In this document: positions 9,114-18,100 of the stretch, one piece after another
Numbering within the stretch: position 1 is the first letter of the stretch
How the letters are laid out: every line of letters starts with the position of its first letter
Assembly (NCBI GenBank): GCA_016716265.1
Contig: JADJWQ010000001.1
Span: 2,046,001 to 2,110,000, forward strand
Direction of reading: 5' to 3'
Origin: Planctomycetota bacterium
Lineage (GTDB): Bacteria; Planctomycetota; UBA1135; UBA2386
Length of the DNA: 64,000 nt
Notes under the pieces: generated by a model
The model's database searches: none
What the model was told of the DNA's origin: nothing
What the model saw: the letters and a program-made list of their open reading frames with translations, nothing else
Program-made: the position numbers and the translations under genes

Positions 9114-10336
9114 GCTGGCGGCTTGTGCTGCTCGTCGCCACCTGCGCATGGCTCGCCGGCGTCGCGCCGGCGCAGCTCGCCGTGCGCGGCGCGCTCGTCC
9201 ACACGATGGTGGCGGACGGCGCCGAGGCGATCCGCGACGGCGTCGTGCTGGTCGGCGAGGACGGCCGGATCACGGCGGTCGGCCCCGCCGCCGCCGTGCC
9301 GGTGCCGGCCGGCTGGCGCGTGCTCGAAGCGGCGGTCGTCACGCCGGGCCTCGTCGACGCCCACAGCGTCGTCGGGCTCGGCGGCTGGCTGAACCAGGAG
9401 CAGGACCAGGACCAGCTCGACCGCTCGGCGCCGCTGCAGCCCGACCTGCGCGCGCTCGACGCCTACTCGTCGCGCGACCGGCTCGTCACCTGGATCCGCG
9501 AGCTCGGCGTCACGACCGTGCACACCGGCCACGCCCCCGGTGCGCTCGTCTCCGGTCAGACGATGATCGTGAAGACCGTCGCCGACGACTTCGAGAGCCA
9601 CGTGCTGCGGCCGTTCGCGATGCTCGCGTGCACGCTCGGCGACGGCGCGCGGGCGCCCGACAATGCATCCCCCGGCAACCGCAGCCGCGCGGTCGCGATG
9701 CTGCGCCAGGAGCTCGCGAAGGCGCGCGACTACCTGCGCAAGCGGGACGCCGACGATCCCGCGAAGCAGCCCGATCCGGACCTGCGCCTCGACGCATTGG
9801 GCGCCGCGTTGCGCGGCGAGGTGCCGCTGCTCGTGACGGCCCACCGCGCCCGCGACCTGCGCGCCGCGCTGCGGCTCGCCGACGAGTTCGGGCTGCGGAT
9901 CGTGCTCGACGGCGCCGCCGAGGCGCCGCTCGAGCTGGACGCCATCCGTACCGCGGGCGTGCCGGTGATCGCGCACGCTCCGATGATGCGGGCGATGGGC
10001 GAAGCCGAGAATGCGACGATGCGCCTGGGCGCGATCCTGCGCGACGCAGGCATCCCGTTCGCCTACCAGTCCGGCTACGAGAGCTACGTGCCGAAGACCC
10101 GCGTCGTGCTGTGGGAGGCCGCGATCGCCGCCGCGCACGGGCTCGGCGCCGATGCCGCGCTGCGCGCGATCACGATCGACGCCGCACGCCTGCTGCAGGT
10201 CGACGACCGCGTCGGCTCGCTGGAGGTCGGCAAGGACGGCGACCTCGCGCTGTACGACGGTGACCCGTTCGAGTACACGTCGCATTGCATCGGCGTCGTG
10301 ATCGAGGGCACGGTCGTCAGCCAGGCGGTGCGCTGA
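9110..10336 (+). CDS. Secreted amidohydrolase-like protein lacking the metal ligands (probable pseudoenzyme)
   Basis: 408 residues from GTG at 9110 with a signal peptide (VSWRLVLLVATCAWLAGVAPAQ). It is a paralogue of the upstream enzyme: it shares the N-terminal strands (GAEAIRDGVVLVGEDGRITAV), SGQTM, RLADEFGLRIVL, and the C-terminal VDDRVGSLEVGKDGDLALYDGDPFEY. The catalytic residues are gone: HxH has become HSV in VDAHSVVGLGG, the His run has become TAHRARD, and the TDDG Asp region has become QSGYES. A short Gln/Asp repeat (NQEQDQDQLD) sits just after the lost HxH. The GTGA overlap points to equimolar synthesis with the active partner, so a heteromeric complex with one dead subunit is the simplest reading. 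Substrate and role are unknown. Confidence 0.8.
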   Translation: MSWRLVLLVATCAWLAGVAPAQLAVRGALVHTMVADGAEAIRDGVVLVGEDGRITAVGPAAAVPVPAGWRVLEAAVVTPGLVDAHSVVGLGGWLNQEQDQDQLDRSAPLQPDLRALDAYSSRDRLVTWIRELGVTTVHTGHAPGALVSGQTMIVKTVADDFESHVLRPFAMLACTLGDGARAPDNASPGNRSRAVAMLRQELAKARDYLRKRDADDPAKQPDPDLRLDALGAALRGEVPLLVTAHRARDLRAALRLADEFGLRIVLDGAAEAPLELDAIRTAGVPVIAHAPMMRAMGEAENATMRLGAILRDAGIPFAYQSGYESYVPKTRVVLWEAAIAAAHGLGADAALRAITIDAARLLQVDDRVGSLEVGKDGDLALYDGDPFEYTSHCIGVVIEGTVVSQAVR

Positions 10337-10340
10337 CGAC

Positions 10341-10371
10341 CGCCATGTGAATCGCCATGTAGTCCGCCATG
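10341..10371 (+). repeat. 12-bp tandem repeat creating two in-frame start-stop codons before yigZ
   Basis: CGCCATGT occurs three times at a 12-bp period. The first two copies read ATG TGA (10345-10350) and ATG TAG (10357-10362); the third is the true ATG (10369) of the YigZ gene. All three ATGs are in the same frame. The cluster begins five bases after the stop of the amidohydrolase-like gene. Confidence 0.8.
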
Positions 10372-10992
10372 TCGACGCTCGGCCACCGCACCCTCGCGGG
10401 CCGCGCCCGCTTCGAGCCCGAGCCGATCAAGGGCTCCCGACACATCGGCACCGCGGGGCCGGTCGGCGACGAGTCGGAAGCGCGCGCACTGATCGAGTCG
10501 GTGCGCCGCGAGCTGCCGAAGGCCACCCATCATGCGTTCGCCTGGCGGCTCGCACCCGACGGCACCGAGCACCGCTGCTCCGACGACGGCGAGCCCGGCG
10601 GCACCGCCGGCCGCCCGATCCTGCGCCAGCTCGAAGCGCTCGGGCTGCTCGACGTCTGCGTCGTCGTCACGCGCTTCTTCGGCGGCGTGAAGCTCGGCGC
10701 CGGCGGGCTCGCACGCGCGTATTCCGGGGCGGCCCGCGCGGTGCTCGAGCACGCCGAGATCGTCGACGTGATCCCGCACGTCGATTGGACGATCCGCATC
10801 GACTACGCCGGCGAGCAGGTCGTGCGGCAATGCCTCGCGCGACACGGCGTCGTCGACTTCGCCGTCACCCATGCGACGGACGTCTCGTTCGCCGCTCGCG
10901 TGCCCATGCCCGCGTGCGACGCTCTGGCGAGCGAGCTGCGCGAGCGCACGCAGGGGCGAGCCCGCGTCGTCGGGCCCTCTGCCGCATCCTGA
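10369..10992 (+). CDS. yigZ: YigZ/IMPACT family protein
   Basis: 207 residues. The IMPACT N-terminal domain is unmistakable: IKGSRHIG, ATHHAFAWRL, SDDGEPGGTAGRPIL, and VVVTRFFGGVKLGAGGLARAYSGAARA. The C-terminal about 75 residues correspond to the DUF1949/EF-G-like ferredoxin fold (WTIRIDYAGEQVVRQ). Eukaryotic IMPACT and yeast YIH1 regulate the eIF2-alpha kinase Gcn2; the bacterial role is not settled. Start choice: the ATG at 10369 is the last of three in-frame ATGs, the earlier two being followed immediately by stops. It follows the amidohydrolase pair by 32 bp and is probably in the same transcript. It converges on the alarmone hydrolase gene with only 28 bp between them. Confidence 0.9.
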   Translation: MSTLGHRTLAGRARFEPEPIKGSRHIGTAGPVGDESEARALIESVRRELPKATHHAFAWRLAPDGTEHRCSDDGEPGGTAGRPILRQLEALGLLDVCVVVTRFFGGVKLGAGGLARAYSGAARAVLEHAEIVDVIPHVDWTIRIDYAGEQVVRQCLARHGVVDFAVTHATDVSFAARVPMPACDALASELRERTQGRARVVGPSAAS

Positions 10993-10999
10993 CCGGGCG

Positions 11000-11013
11000 G
11001 CGGGCGCACCCGC
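11000..11013. terminator. Small hairpin between convergent genes
   Basis: GCGGG-CGCA-CCCGC forms a five-pair GC stem with a four-base loop in the 28-bp gap between the convergent yigZ and HD-hydrolase genes. There is no T tract, so a terminator role is only suggested by position. Confidence 0.3.
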
Positions 11014-11020
11014 TCGCCGA

Positions 11021-11698
11021 TCAGGCCGGCGGCCGGTCCCGCTCCTGCGCTCCGACCTGCTGCATCCGCGCGTCGTACTCCGCGAGCAACCGCGCGCGGG
11101 CTGCGGGCGTCTCCGGCACGCCCCGGAAGGTCTCGCCACCGACGTGGAAGTCGCTCGCGAACAGCTCCTGCAACGCATCGTAGAGCGGTCGATTCGCCGG
11201 CCCGAGCGCCTCGACCACGGCGAACGCCCACACGGCGTAGCCGCGCACGCGGAGCACGTCCCAGCCGGCCGGCACGCTGCGGCGCAGGTCGCGCAGGTTC
11301 GACAGCTTGTCGGCCAGCTTGATCGCGCGCGCCGCGGGGCTCTTCGCGTGCGCGTGCTCGATCTGCAGACGCTTGCGCACGGCCTTGTCGAGGCTCTTGT
11401 CGTCGGTGACCTCGGCGACCAGGCCCGCGATCCGCGCATTGAACGCCGCGGCGAGCTCCGCTGCGGTCGTGCCGGTGTCCTCGATCGTGTCGTGGAGGAT
11501 CGCTGCCGCGAGCACGTCCGGGTCGTCGACGCCCCCGACCTCGTGCAGCAGCCTCGCAACGTCGAGCGGGTGAACGATGTACGGCAGCACGGAGCCCTTG
11601 CGTGATTGCCGGCGATGGCGGTCCGCCGCGAATGCCGCCGCCTCGCACAGCAATCGGCGCACGGAGCTGGAGTCGGATCCACCGGCGGAGTCGGTCAT
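11021..11698 (-). CDS. MESH1-like stand-alone HD-domain (p)ppGpp hydrolase
   Basis: 225 residues. The SpoT-type HD fold is complete: His28 in RHRRQSRKG, His43 in YIVHPLDVA, HD at 69-70, the ED pair at 73-74 (LHDTIEDT), and Asp130/Asn134 in IKLADKLSN. The VTDDKSLDKAVRKRLQIEHA stretch is typical of the small alarmone hydrolases and of metazoan MESH1/HDDC3. There is no synthetase, TGS or ACT domain. Known members hydrolyse (p)ppGpp, and human MESH1 also acts on NADPH. The C-terminal about 60 residues are divergent and Ala/Arg-rich. It would act in the cytoplasm to lower alarmone levels. No matching small synthetase gene is visible in this window. Confidence 0.85.
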   Translation of the reverse strand: MTDSAGGSDSSSVRRLLCEAAAFAADRHRRQSRKGSVLPYIVHPLDVARLLHEVGGVDDPDVLAAAILHDTIEDTGTTAAELAAAFNARIAGLVAEVTDDKSLDKAVRKRLQIEHAHAKSPAARAIKLADKLSNLRDLRRSVPAGWDVLRVRGYAVWAFAVVEALGPANRPLYDALQELFASDFHVGGETFRGVPETPAARARLLAEYDARMQQVGAQERDRPPA

Positions 11699-11961
11699 GC
11701 GGGCATCATGCCGGGTGCCCGCCGGCGCTGCACTCCCGCCCGCCGGGCTCGGCTGCCGACATCGACCGGCGTCCGCGAATTCTCCTCCGCTCGGCCACCA
11801 ATCCTACGCCGGTCGCGACAGGCGACAGAATCCGTGCCGATATCCCACCCCGAAGCCCTCACCGCACCACCCACGAACGGTCCTGGAGGGCTACCATGGT
11901 GCCGCGCTCTCGAGCCCCCCGAATCGCCGAGCCCCAGAACCCCTGACCCCGGAGGAGCGCC

Positions 11962-14900
11962 GTGCTGTCCCGCACGTCCCTGCTGCTCTCTGCGATCGTC
12001 GCAACGGTCGCACCCCTCTGTTCCCAGGCGACCGCCGACGTCGCCGACGACCTCGTCTGGACCGCGCGCGGAGCCGACGTCTCCGCTTTCGATCGCTTCG
12101 GTGATCTGCGGCAGTCGTTCAATGCCGGCACCGCGCCGGCTGCCGTCGTGACCCTCCCCGATGGCCAGCTGTGGCTCGACTTCGGCAATCGCATCGAGCT
12201 GCGCCGCGCCGATGGAGCGGTCCTCGGCTCCGTCGCGATCCTCGGAAGCTCCGCAGCGGTCGCCGTCGATGCGAGCGGTGCCGCGTGGGTCGCGACGGTC
12301 CAGCCGGATGCACTGGTCCGCGTCGATCCGACGACGCTCGTCGCGTCGACCGCGACGAGCTTCACGGCGCGCCCGATCGACGTTGCCGTCGTCGCGAGCG
12401 GCGACATCGCCGTCGTCGCAAACGGCGCGAGCGGCGGAGTCGTGTACCGCTATCTGGTCGGCGGCGCCGGAACGGCGACCGCGCTGCTGCCGGCATCGCT
12501 CGGCACACCGACCGTCGTCGAGGCGCTCCCCGACGGCACGGTGCTGGTGGGCTCGAGCAACGGGAGCCTCGGAGTCGTCGCCGCGAGCGGCGTGACGGCA
12601 CCCGTTCTCCCACCGCTCGGCGCCGGCAGCATCACCGACATCGCCCTCGCTCCCGACGGCACGGTGTGGGTCGCGACGACCTCGAGCGTCCATCACGTCG
12701 ATCTGCTGACCCGTACGGTCCGACTGCTGTTCGCGACCGGCGTCGAGCATCGGCTGGCAACGGACGCAACCGGCGCGCTGTGGGTGCTCGGTAGCGTCTT
12801 CGGACGCTGGGATCCGATCCAGTCCCGCATCGAGGTGCGCGCGACGCTGCCCGGCACGGGCCCCGGCCAGCTCCTCGCGCGGCCCGGCCTCGTGCATCGC
12901 GCGACCGTCGTCGCGCCACTGGCCGACGACGACGGCGACAGCGTGCGCAATGCCGTCGAGATGGCCAATGGCACGAACTTCCTGGACGTGCAGTCGCGGC
13001 CCGAGGGCTTCCTGCGCGTCGACCGGATCGAGCTCCAGTCCGGCGACGTGCTGGACATCCGCGCCGGCGGCGTCGGCGGCTACGGCGCCCTCGTGTTCGG
13101 CACCGGCTACCGACTGGACCTGCCGGTGATCCCGCTGCTGTCGGGCGCGCCGCGGCTCGATCCCGCCGGGCTGCTCGACGTCGTGGTCCCGGTCAGCGTT
13201 CCCGGCAGCTACCGGACGACGGTTCCGCCGCTCGGCGGCTCCGGCAGCGCCGTGCTGCACGCGCAGGCGATCGTGGGCACGCTCGCTCCCCGACTGACCG
13301 ATCACGTCGGTCAGCGGCTGCGGCCCGCGCAGACGTTCAGCATCGTCGATACGTTCCTGACCACCCGCTTCGTGCAGACGGACCGCTCGTCCGCACGCCG
13401 GGGCACGCTCGGCCTCGTGCCGGGCCGGATCGGCGGCACCGGCATCGACGGCTCGTTCGACCACACCGAAGGCACCGATCTGGGCGACGGCGTGTTCGAA
13501 TGGAGCACCGACCGTCAAACCGTGGGGCGGACCGGCCGCTCCCTGTTCGGCGCGAGCCGTGTCGTCTCCGACGGCCGCTTCGACTTCACCGACTTCACCA
13601 TCCCGGCAGGCGTCACGGTGCGCTTCGTCGGCGTCAATCCGGCGCGCATCTCGGTCGCCGGCCGCTGCCGTATCGACGGCGTGCTCGACGTCTCGGGCGC
13701 CGACGTGGCCGACGGCCACGACGGCAAGAACTCGGATCCGACCGGTGGGCCGGGCGGCACGTTCCGGCACGGCCAGGGCCAGGCCGGATCCCGAGGCGGA
13801 CCCGCCGCCGGCTCCGGCGGTGACGGTGCCTGGGCCTGCGACGGGGCCGGCAATCCGACGCGACCGACCCTGAACGACTTCGCCGGCTACGACGGCGAGG
13901 ACCTGCACATCCCCGGCGATCACCTCTACGCCGGCCTGGGCGCGCGCACCGGCGGTCGCGGCGCGGCGCTGTTCCCGGCGCACGGCGACGCCACCCGGCT
14001 CGTCTATGCGGGCTTCGGCGGCATCTACGCCGTCGAGGCCGCCGCGGGCGGCGGCGGTGGTGGCTTCACGCTGGCGGGGATCGACGGCACGTGCACATTG
14101 GCGGGCTTCATCCTGGGCTCGCCACCGAACACGAATCCGGCCCAGCGCGGCGGCCCCACGCCGGGCGGCGTCGCGCTGCCGTTCATCCCGCCTCCCGGCG
14201 GCCGGACCTCGCGCAACCACTACGCGATCGGCGGCTCGGGTGGCGGCGGTGGTGGCAGCCAGCCGACCTTCGGGCAGGTCAACCCCATCGCGGATCCGGT
14301 CAGGTTCTGGAGCGCGGCTGCCGGCGCCGGTGGTGGTGGCGTGCTCCAGCTCGGCGTCGGCACGGCGCTCGACGTCACTCCGGGCGCTGCGATCACCGCA
14401 CGTGGCGGCAGCGGCACCTTCACCGCGCAGCCGTTCACGGTCGCGGCTCTCGGTGTACCCTGCCCCGGTGGCGGTGGCTCGGGTGGCACGCTGCTCTTGC
14501 AGGTCGATGGCGGCGTGTCGCAGCTCGGCACGCTCGACGTGCGCGGTGGCGAAGGCGGCAATGCCGTGCTGACCGGCTTCTTCAACCTCGACGTGCGCGG
14601 TGGTCGCGGTGCACCCGGCGTCCTCCGCGCCGAGGTGCCGAACCCGGCCGGGCTCGCCATCGGCAATGCGTTGCCCGCTCCCACTCCCGATACCGTGGGT
14701 CCGCTGCTCGACTTCGACGCCGCGACGATCGCGCTGCTCGGCCCGTACGCAGCCAACCTGGCCGCGATCCCGGTGTTCCGGAGCTACCGGATCGAGGCGA
14801 CCGTCGACGGCCGCAACGAGATCTGGTCCGACGACGCGGCGCTGCTCCGCCCGGCGAACGTCCTCGGCGCCCCGATCCGCGCCTGGTTCCGCTCGGTGTC

Positions 14901-15066
14901 GTCGATCACCGGCGCACGCGGCCCGTGGCGCGACTGGGTCAATCCGCGGTTCGGCACCGCGATCGGCGCCGACCGCGGCGACTCGGTCGAGGTGCTGATC
15001 CGCTTCGATCGCACGGTGGTGCAGAGCATCGAGGTCACGCGGCTCGAGATCGCCTACGGCGATTGA
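11962..15066 (+). CDS. Large secreted protein: beta-propeller, Ca-type Asp loop and Gly-rich beta region
   Basis: 1034 residues from a GTG at 11962, supported by GGAGGAG at 11951-11957. Signal peptide: MLSRTSLLLSAIVATVAPLCSQ. Residues about 30-310 carry repeats of the NHL/SMP-30 type (VTLPDGQLWLDFGN, VAVDASGAAWVATV, IALAPDGTVWVATT), i.e. a beta-propeller. An Asp-rich loop of thrombospondin-3/EF-like form follows at 322 (DDDGDSVRNAVEMANGTNFLD). Residues about 490-900 are Gly-rich with runs such as GGGGGGF and GGSGGGGGGS, alternating with 'ISVAGRCRIDGVLDVSG' strands, a pattern of right-handed beta-structure seen in planctomycete exported proteins. The C-terminal about 120 residues (FRSYRIEATVDGRNEIWSDD) look like another beta domain. 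Probably cell-surface or extracellular; no enzymatic motif seen. Confidence 0.8.
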   Translation: MLSRTSLLLSAIVATVAPLCSQATADVADDLVWTARGADVSAFDRFGDLRQSFNAGTAPAAVVTLPDGQLWLDFGNRIELRRADGAVLGSVAILGSSAAVAVDASGAAWVATVQPDALVRVDPTTLVASTATSFTARPIDVAVVASGDIAVVANGASGGVVYRYLVGGAGTATALLPASLGTPTVVEALPDGTVLVGSSNGSLGVVAASGVTAPVLPPLGAGSITDIALAPDGTVWVATTSSVHHVDLLTRTVRLLFATGVEHRLATDATGALWVLGSVFGRWDPIQSRIEVRATLPGTGPGQLLARPGLVHRATVVAPLADDDGDSVRNAVEMANGTNFLDVQSRPEGFLRVDRIELQSGDVLDIRAGGVGGYGALVFGTGYRLDLPVIPLLSGAPRLDPAGLLDVVVPVSVPGSYRTTVPPLGGSGSAVLHAQAIVGTLAPRLTDHVGQRLRPAQTFSIVDTFLTTRFVQTDRSSARRGTLGLVPGRIGGTGIDGSFDHTEGTDLGDGVFEWSTDRQTVGRTGRSLFGASRVVSDGRFDFTDFTIPAGVTVRFVGVNPARISVAGRCRIDGVLDVSGADVADGHDGKNSDPTGGPGGTFRHGQGQAGSRGGPAAGSGGDGAWACDGAGNPTRPTLNDFAGYDGEDLHIPGDHLYAGLGARTGGRGAALFPAHGDATRLVYAGFGGIYAVEAAAGGGGGGFTLAGIDGTCTLAGFILGSPPNTNPAQRGGPTPGGVALPFIPPPGGRTSRNHYAIGGSGGGGGGSQPTFGQVNPIADPVRFWSAAAGAGGGGVLQLGVGTALDVTPGAAITARGGSGTFTAQPFTVAALGVPCPGGGGSGGTLLLQVDGGVSQLGTLDVRGGEGGNAVLTGFFNLDVRGGRGAPGVLRAEVPNPAGLAIGNALPAPTPDTVGPLLDFDAATIALLGPYAANLAAIPVFRSYRIEATVDGRNEIWSDDAALLRPANVLGAPIRAWFRSVSSITGARGPWRDWVNPRFGTAIGADRGDSVEVLIRFDRTVVQSIEVTRLEIAYGD

Positions 15067-15076
15067 TCACCCGGAC

Positions 15077-15099
15077 CGGGCTCGCTGACCACGAGCCCG
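15077..15099. terminator. Bidirectional hairpin between convergent genes
   Basis: CGGGCTCG and CGAGCCCG form a perfect eight-pair stem around a seven-base loop (CTGACCA). It fills the 55-bp gap between the convergent 1034-aa gene and the 2242-aa gene and so would serve both directions. No U-tract follows on either strand. Confidence 0.5.
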
Positions 15100-15121
15100 C
15101 CCGGTGGGCAGCCCGGCTGGC

Positions 15122-18100
15122 TCACGGCGCCGGCAGGAACCAGTCGGGCAGGCCGTCGACGGTGAGCACGCGCCAGCGCGCGCCGTCGACCACCACCTCC
15201 AGCCAGAAGCTGGTCGCCGACAGAGCGCCGGTCCGCAGTCGACCACCGATCCGGACCTCGGCGTCCTCGTCCTCGCCCGGCACCTGCAGCTTGTGCGGGA
15301 CCAGCGCCTGCGTGACCTCCTCCACGGTGTGGCACACGCGGCGGAACCGGCCGAGTCCGCTGCCGATCGGGACCTCGTCGTCCTCGGCTTCCCCGAGCAG
15401 CGCGGACGCCGCCTGGATCGCGAGGTCGAGCGCGGCCTCGACGATGCCGGCGGCCGCCTCGAAGAGCTCGAGCACCCAGGTGCAGGTCTGACCGACCGCC
15501 TTCGGCACGCTCTTCAGCAGGTCGAATTCGACCGTGACGTGCCCGGCGAACCGCGCACCCTCCTGCGGGTCGTCCGGAGCGTGCAGCGCGACCTCGAGCC
15601 CGGTGGCATCCAGCCTCGCGGTCAGCGTCGCGTCGCCCGACGCGGTGGCGGTGAGCGTCAGACCACTCACGTCACCGTCGGGCAGCAGACCGGCGGGGAC
15701 CGACCCGGGGTCGCCGTCGAGCGCGAGCGCGAGCTTCAGCACCGTCGTGATGGTCAGGTCGAAGCCTCCCGAGGTCAGGGTCCCGCGTGCGGCGCCCTCG
15801 ACGGTCACGTCGCCGACGGTCAGCGCCACCGCACCGCGGAAGCGCAGCGCGTCGGGCTCCAGCCCGAGGTCGTCGCCAGCGGACAATGCGGCGAGGGCCG
15901 CAGCCACCTGGCCTTCGCTCCACGCGCTGCCCGCCAGGTAGCGGAGCTCACCGTCGAGCCGGAGCTGCACGAGATCCGTCGGGCCGGTGCCGAACTCGAG
16001 GAGCTGGTCGACCCGCGCCGAGAACAGCAGCGACGGGCCAGGCACCGGCGTGGCGACGCCGGTCAGCAGCTCGGCCCCTGGCGATGGCTGATCGCTCTGG
16101 ATCACGAGGCCGCACAGGTTCACGTCGACGCCGGCCGCGAGGCCACCGAGACCGGTCCACAGGCTCGCCCTCACACCGGCGACCAGCACCGGCCGGTCGG
16201 TGCCCAGGTAGTCGACCGAGCCGTCGTCGTGCCTCACGACCAACAGATCCGCGACGTTGAGCCGCCCGTGGCTGCCTGGCAACGTCTCGCCGGCTGCGGG
16301 CAGTGCGAGCTGGAACAGCTCGCTGGGCGCCGCGGGCGGCGTGACGCTCCACGGCTGTCCACCGGTCCAGAACAGGCTGCGCCGGTGGTGGTCCGCGCCG
16401 TGGAGGAACGCCGGCTGAGCCGGCTGCGGATCGACTCCGAGCTCACGGAACGGCGTCTCGACGCGGTCCTCGCGCACCACGAGCCGCGCGCGCAATCGCT
16501 CGGCCTTGCCGGGGGTGTCCGGCTCCAGGCTGGTGACCGCGGCGGGCAATGCGATCTCGTCGGCGACGACCCGCTCCGCACCGATCGTCCGCAGCAGGCG
16601 GAGCCGGTAGCGACCGCCGCCGTGCACGACCGCAAAGGCCGGGCTCGATCCCGCGACCGGGACCGCGAACACGCTCGCTGGCAGCAGCGCTTCGCCCGCG
16701 GTCCGGCAGCGCAGCACATAGGCGGCGGCGCGCTCCAGCGAGGTCGCCGGGGCGGCGGCGGGCGGGCGTTCGACGCGGTGGTCACCGAGCAAGGTCGTCC
16801 ACGCCTGCGTCGCGAGCGTCGCATCGGCGCGCACGATCTCGATCGTCGTCTCGCGGCGGACCGACTTCCGGCGCCCGTCCCGGTAGCCGACGAGCTCGGC
16901 GAACGCGCTGCGCTGAGCGCGCTCGGCGTCCCGCAGTCCGGCGCCGGAGGCCTTCACCAGCGTGGCGAACCTGCGCAGCGCGACGCGGAGCTCGGCGCGC
17001 ATACGCACATCGACCTCGCGGAACGCGGCGACCGCGAGCCGCTGCTCCGCGGGCAGGCTCGCGACGCAGCGCTCGACCGCGCGCAGCAGCTCGACGTGCG
17101 AGCGGCGGTCGAGGCCATCGAGGACGCCGAGGCGTTGCAGTGCCTGCCGGCGAAGGCGGCGGTCCGCGATGCGCTCCACCAGGACGAGCTCGACCGGCTC
17201 GCGACGCAGCAGCGCCGCGGCGGCCCGCTGCGGGAGGATGCGCGGCCGGGCTGCGGACGGCAGGACCGCGCCGAGCCCGGCGGCGAAGTGCTCGAGCTGC
17301 CGGTCTGCCGCGCGGCTCGTCAGCGGTCGATCGAGCGGCAGCTCGCGGAGCAGGGCCGCGGCGGCGCGCGCCACGCGATCGACATCCCCGGGCTCGACGA
17401 CCGTGGCGACCGCCGCACGCAGGTCCGGTGCGGCGCGCAGGGTCTGCAAGCGCTCGCGCCGCACGCTTCGAGTGTGCCTGACCAGCTCGTCGACGATCTC
17501 GTCCAGGCGCGCCACGAACGGTCGTCGATACGCGGCCTGGATCGGCCGCTCACGCTCGAACGCGCTGCGCAGCGACCGCTCGAAGAGCGCGCGCGGGAAG
17601 CGACCGCCGCCGGCGATCCATCCGCGCAGCCCGGGCTCGCGGCGGGCGTCGACTCCGTACAGCCGCGCCGCCACGCGGCGGAGCTCCGGCGAGCGGATCC
17701 TGGCGAGCGACGCCAGCTCGGCACGCACTGCGCGCTGGACCGCGTCGTCGACGGTCTGCCGCACGGTGGCGGTCGCGAACAGTCGGCGCGCCCGCTCGGC
17801 GGGGATCCGCGTGTCGATCAGCTCGACCTCCCAGCGCAGCTGCCAGGTCTCGCGGTCGATCGCCGGATCCGCGGGTGACGGCGGTGCCCCGCCGCCAGCA
17901 CCCGGTCGCGCCGCCGGATCGGCGACGTCGGTGGGGCGGGACGGGCGCGGGAGCAGCCCCTCGTGATAGAGGCGCAGCTCGCGGTGCAGCTCGTCGGGCG
18001 TCAACAGCGCCGCGGTCACCGTGCACGCGAGCTCGGCCAGGATCGGCACGTTCAGCGCCACGGACGCCTGGACGCGCCGCAGGTGGAGCGGCACCAGCGC

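Noticed and set aside
9397..9420. CAGGA(C/G) short repeat in the amidohydrolase-like gene as a separate element
   Set aside because: Only a few hexamer copies coding Gln/Glu/Asp; treated as part of the gene rather than an independent feature.
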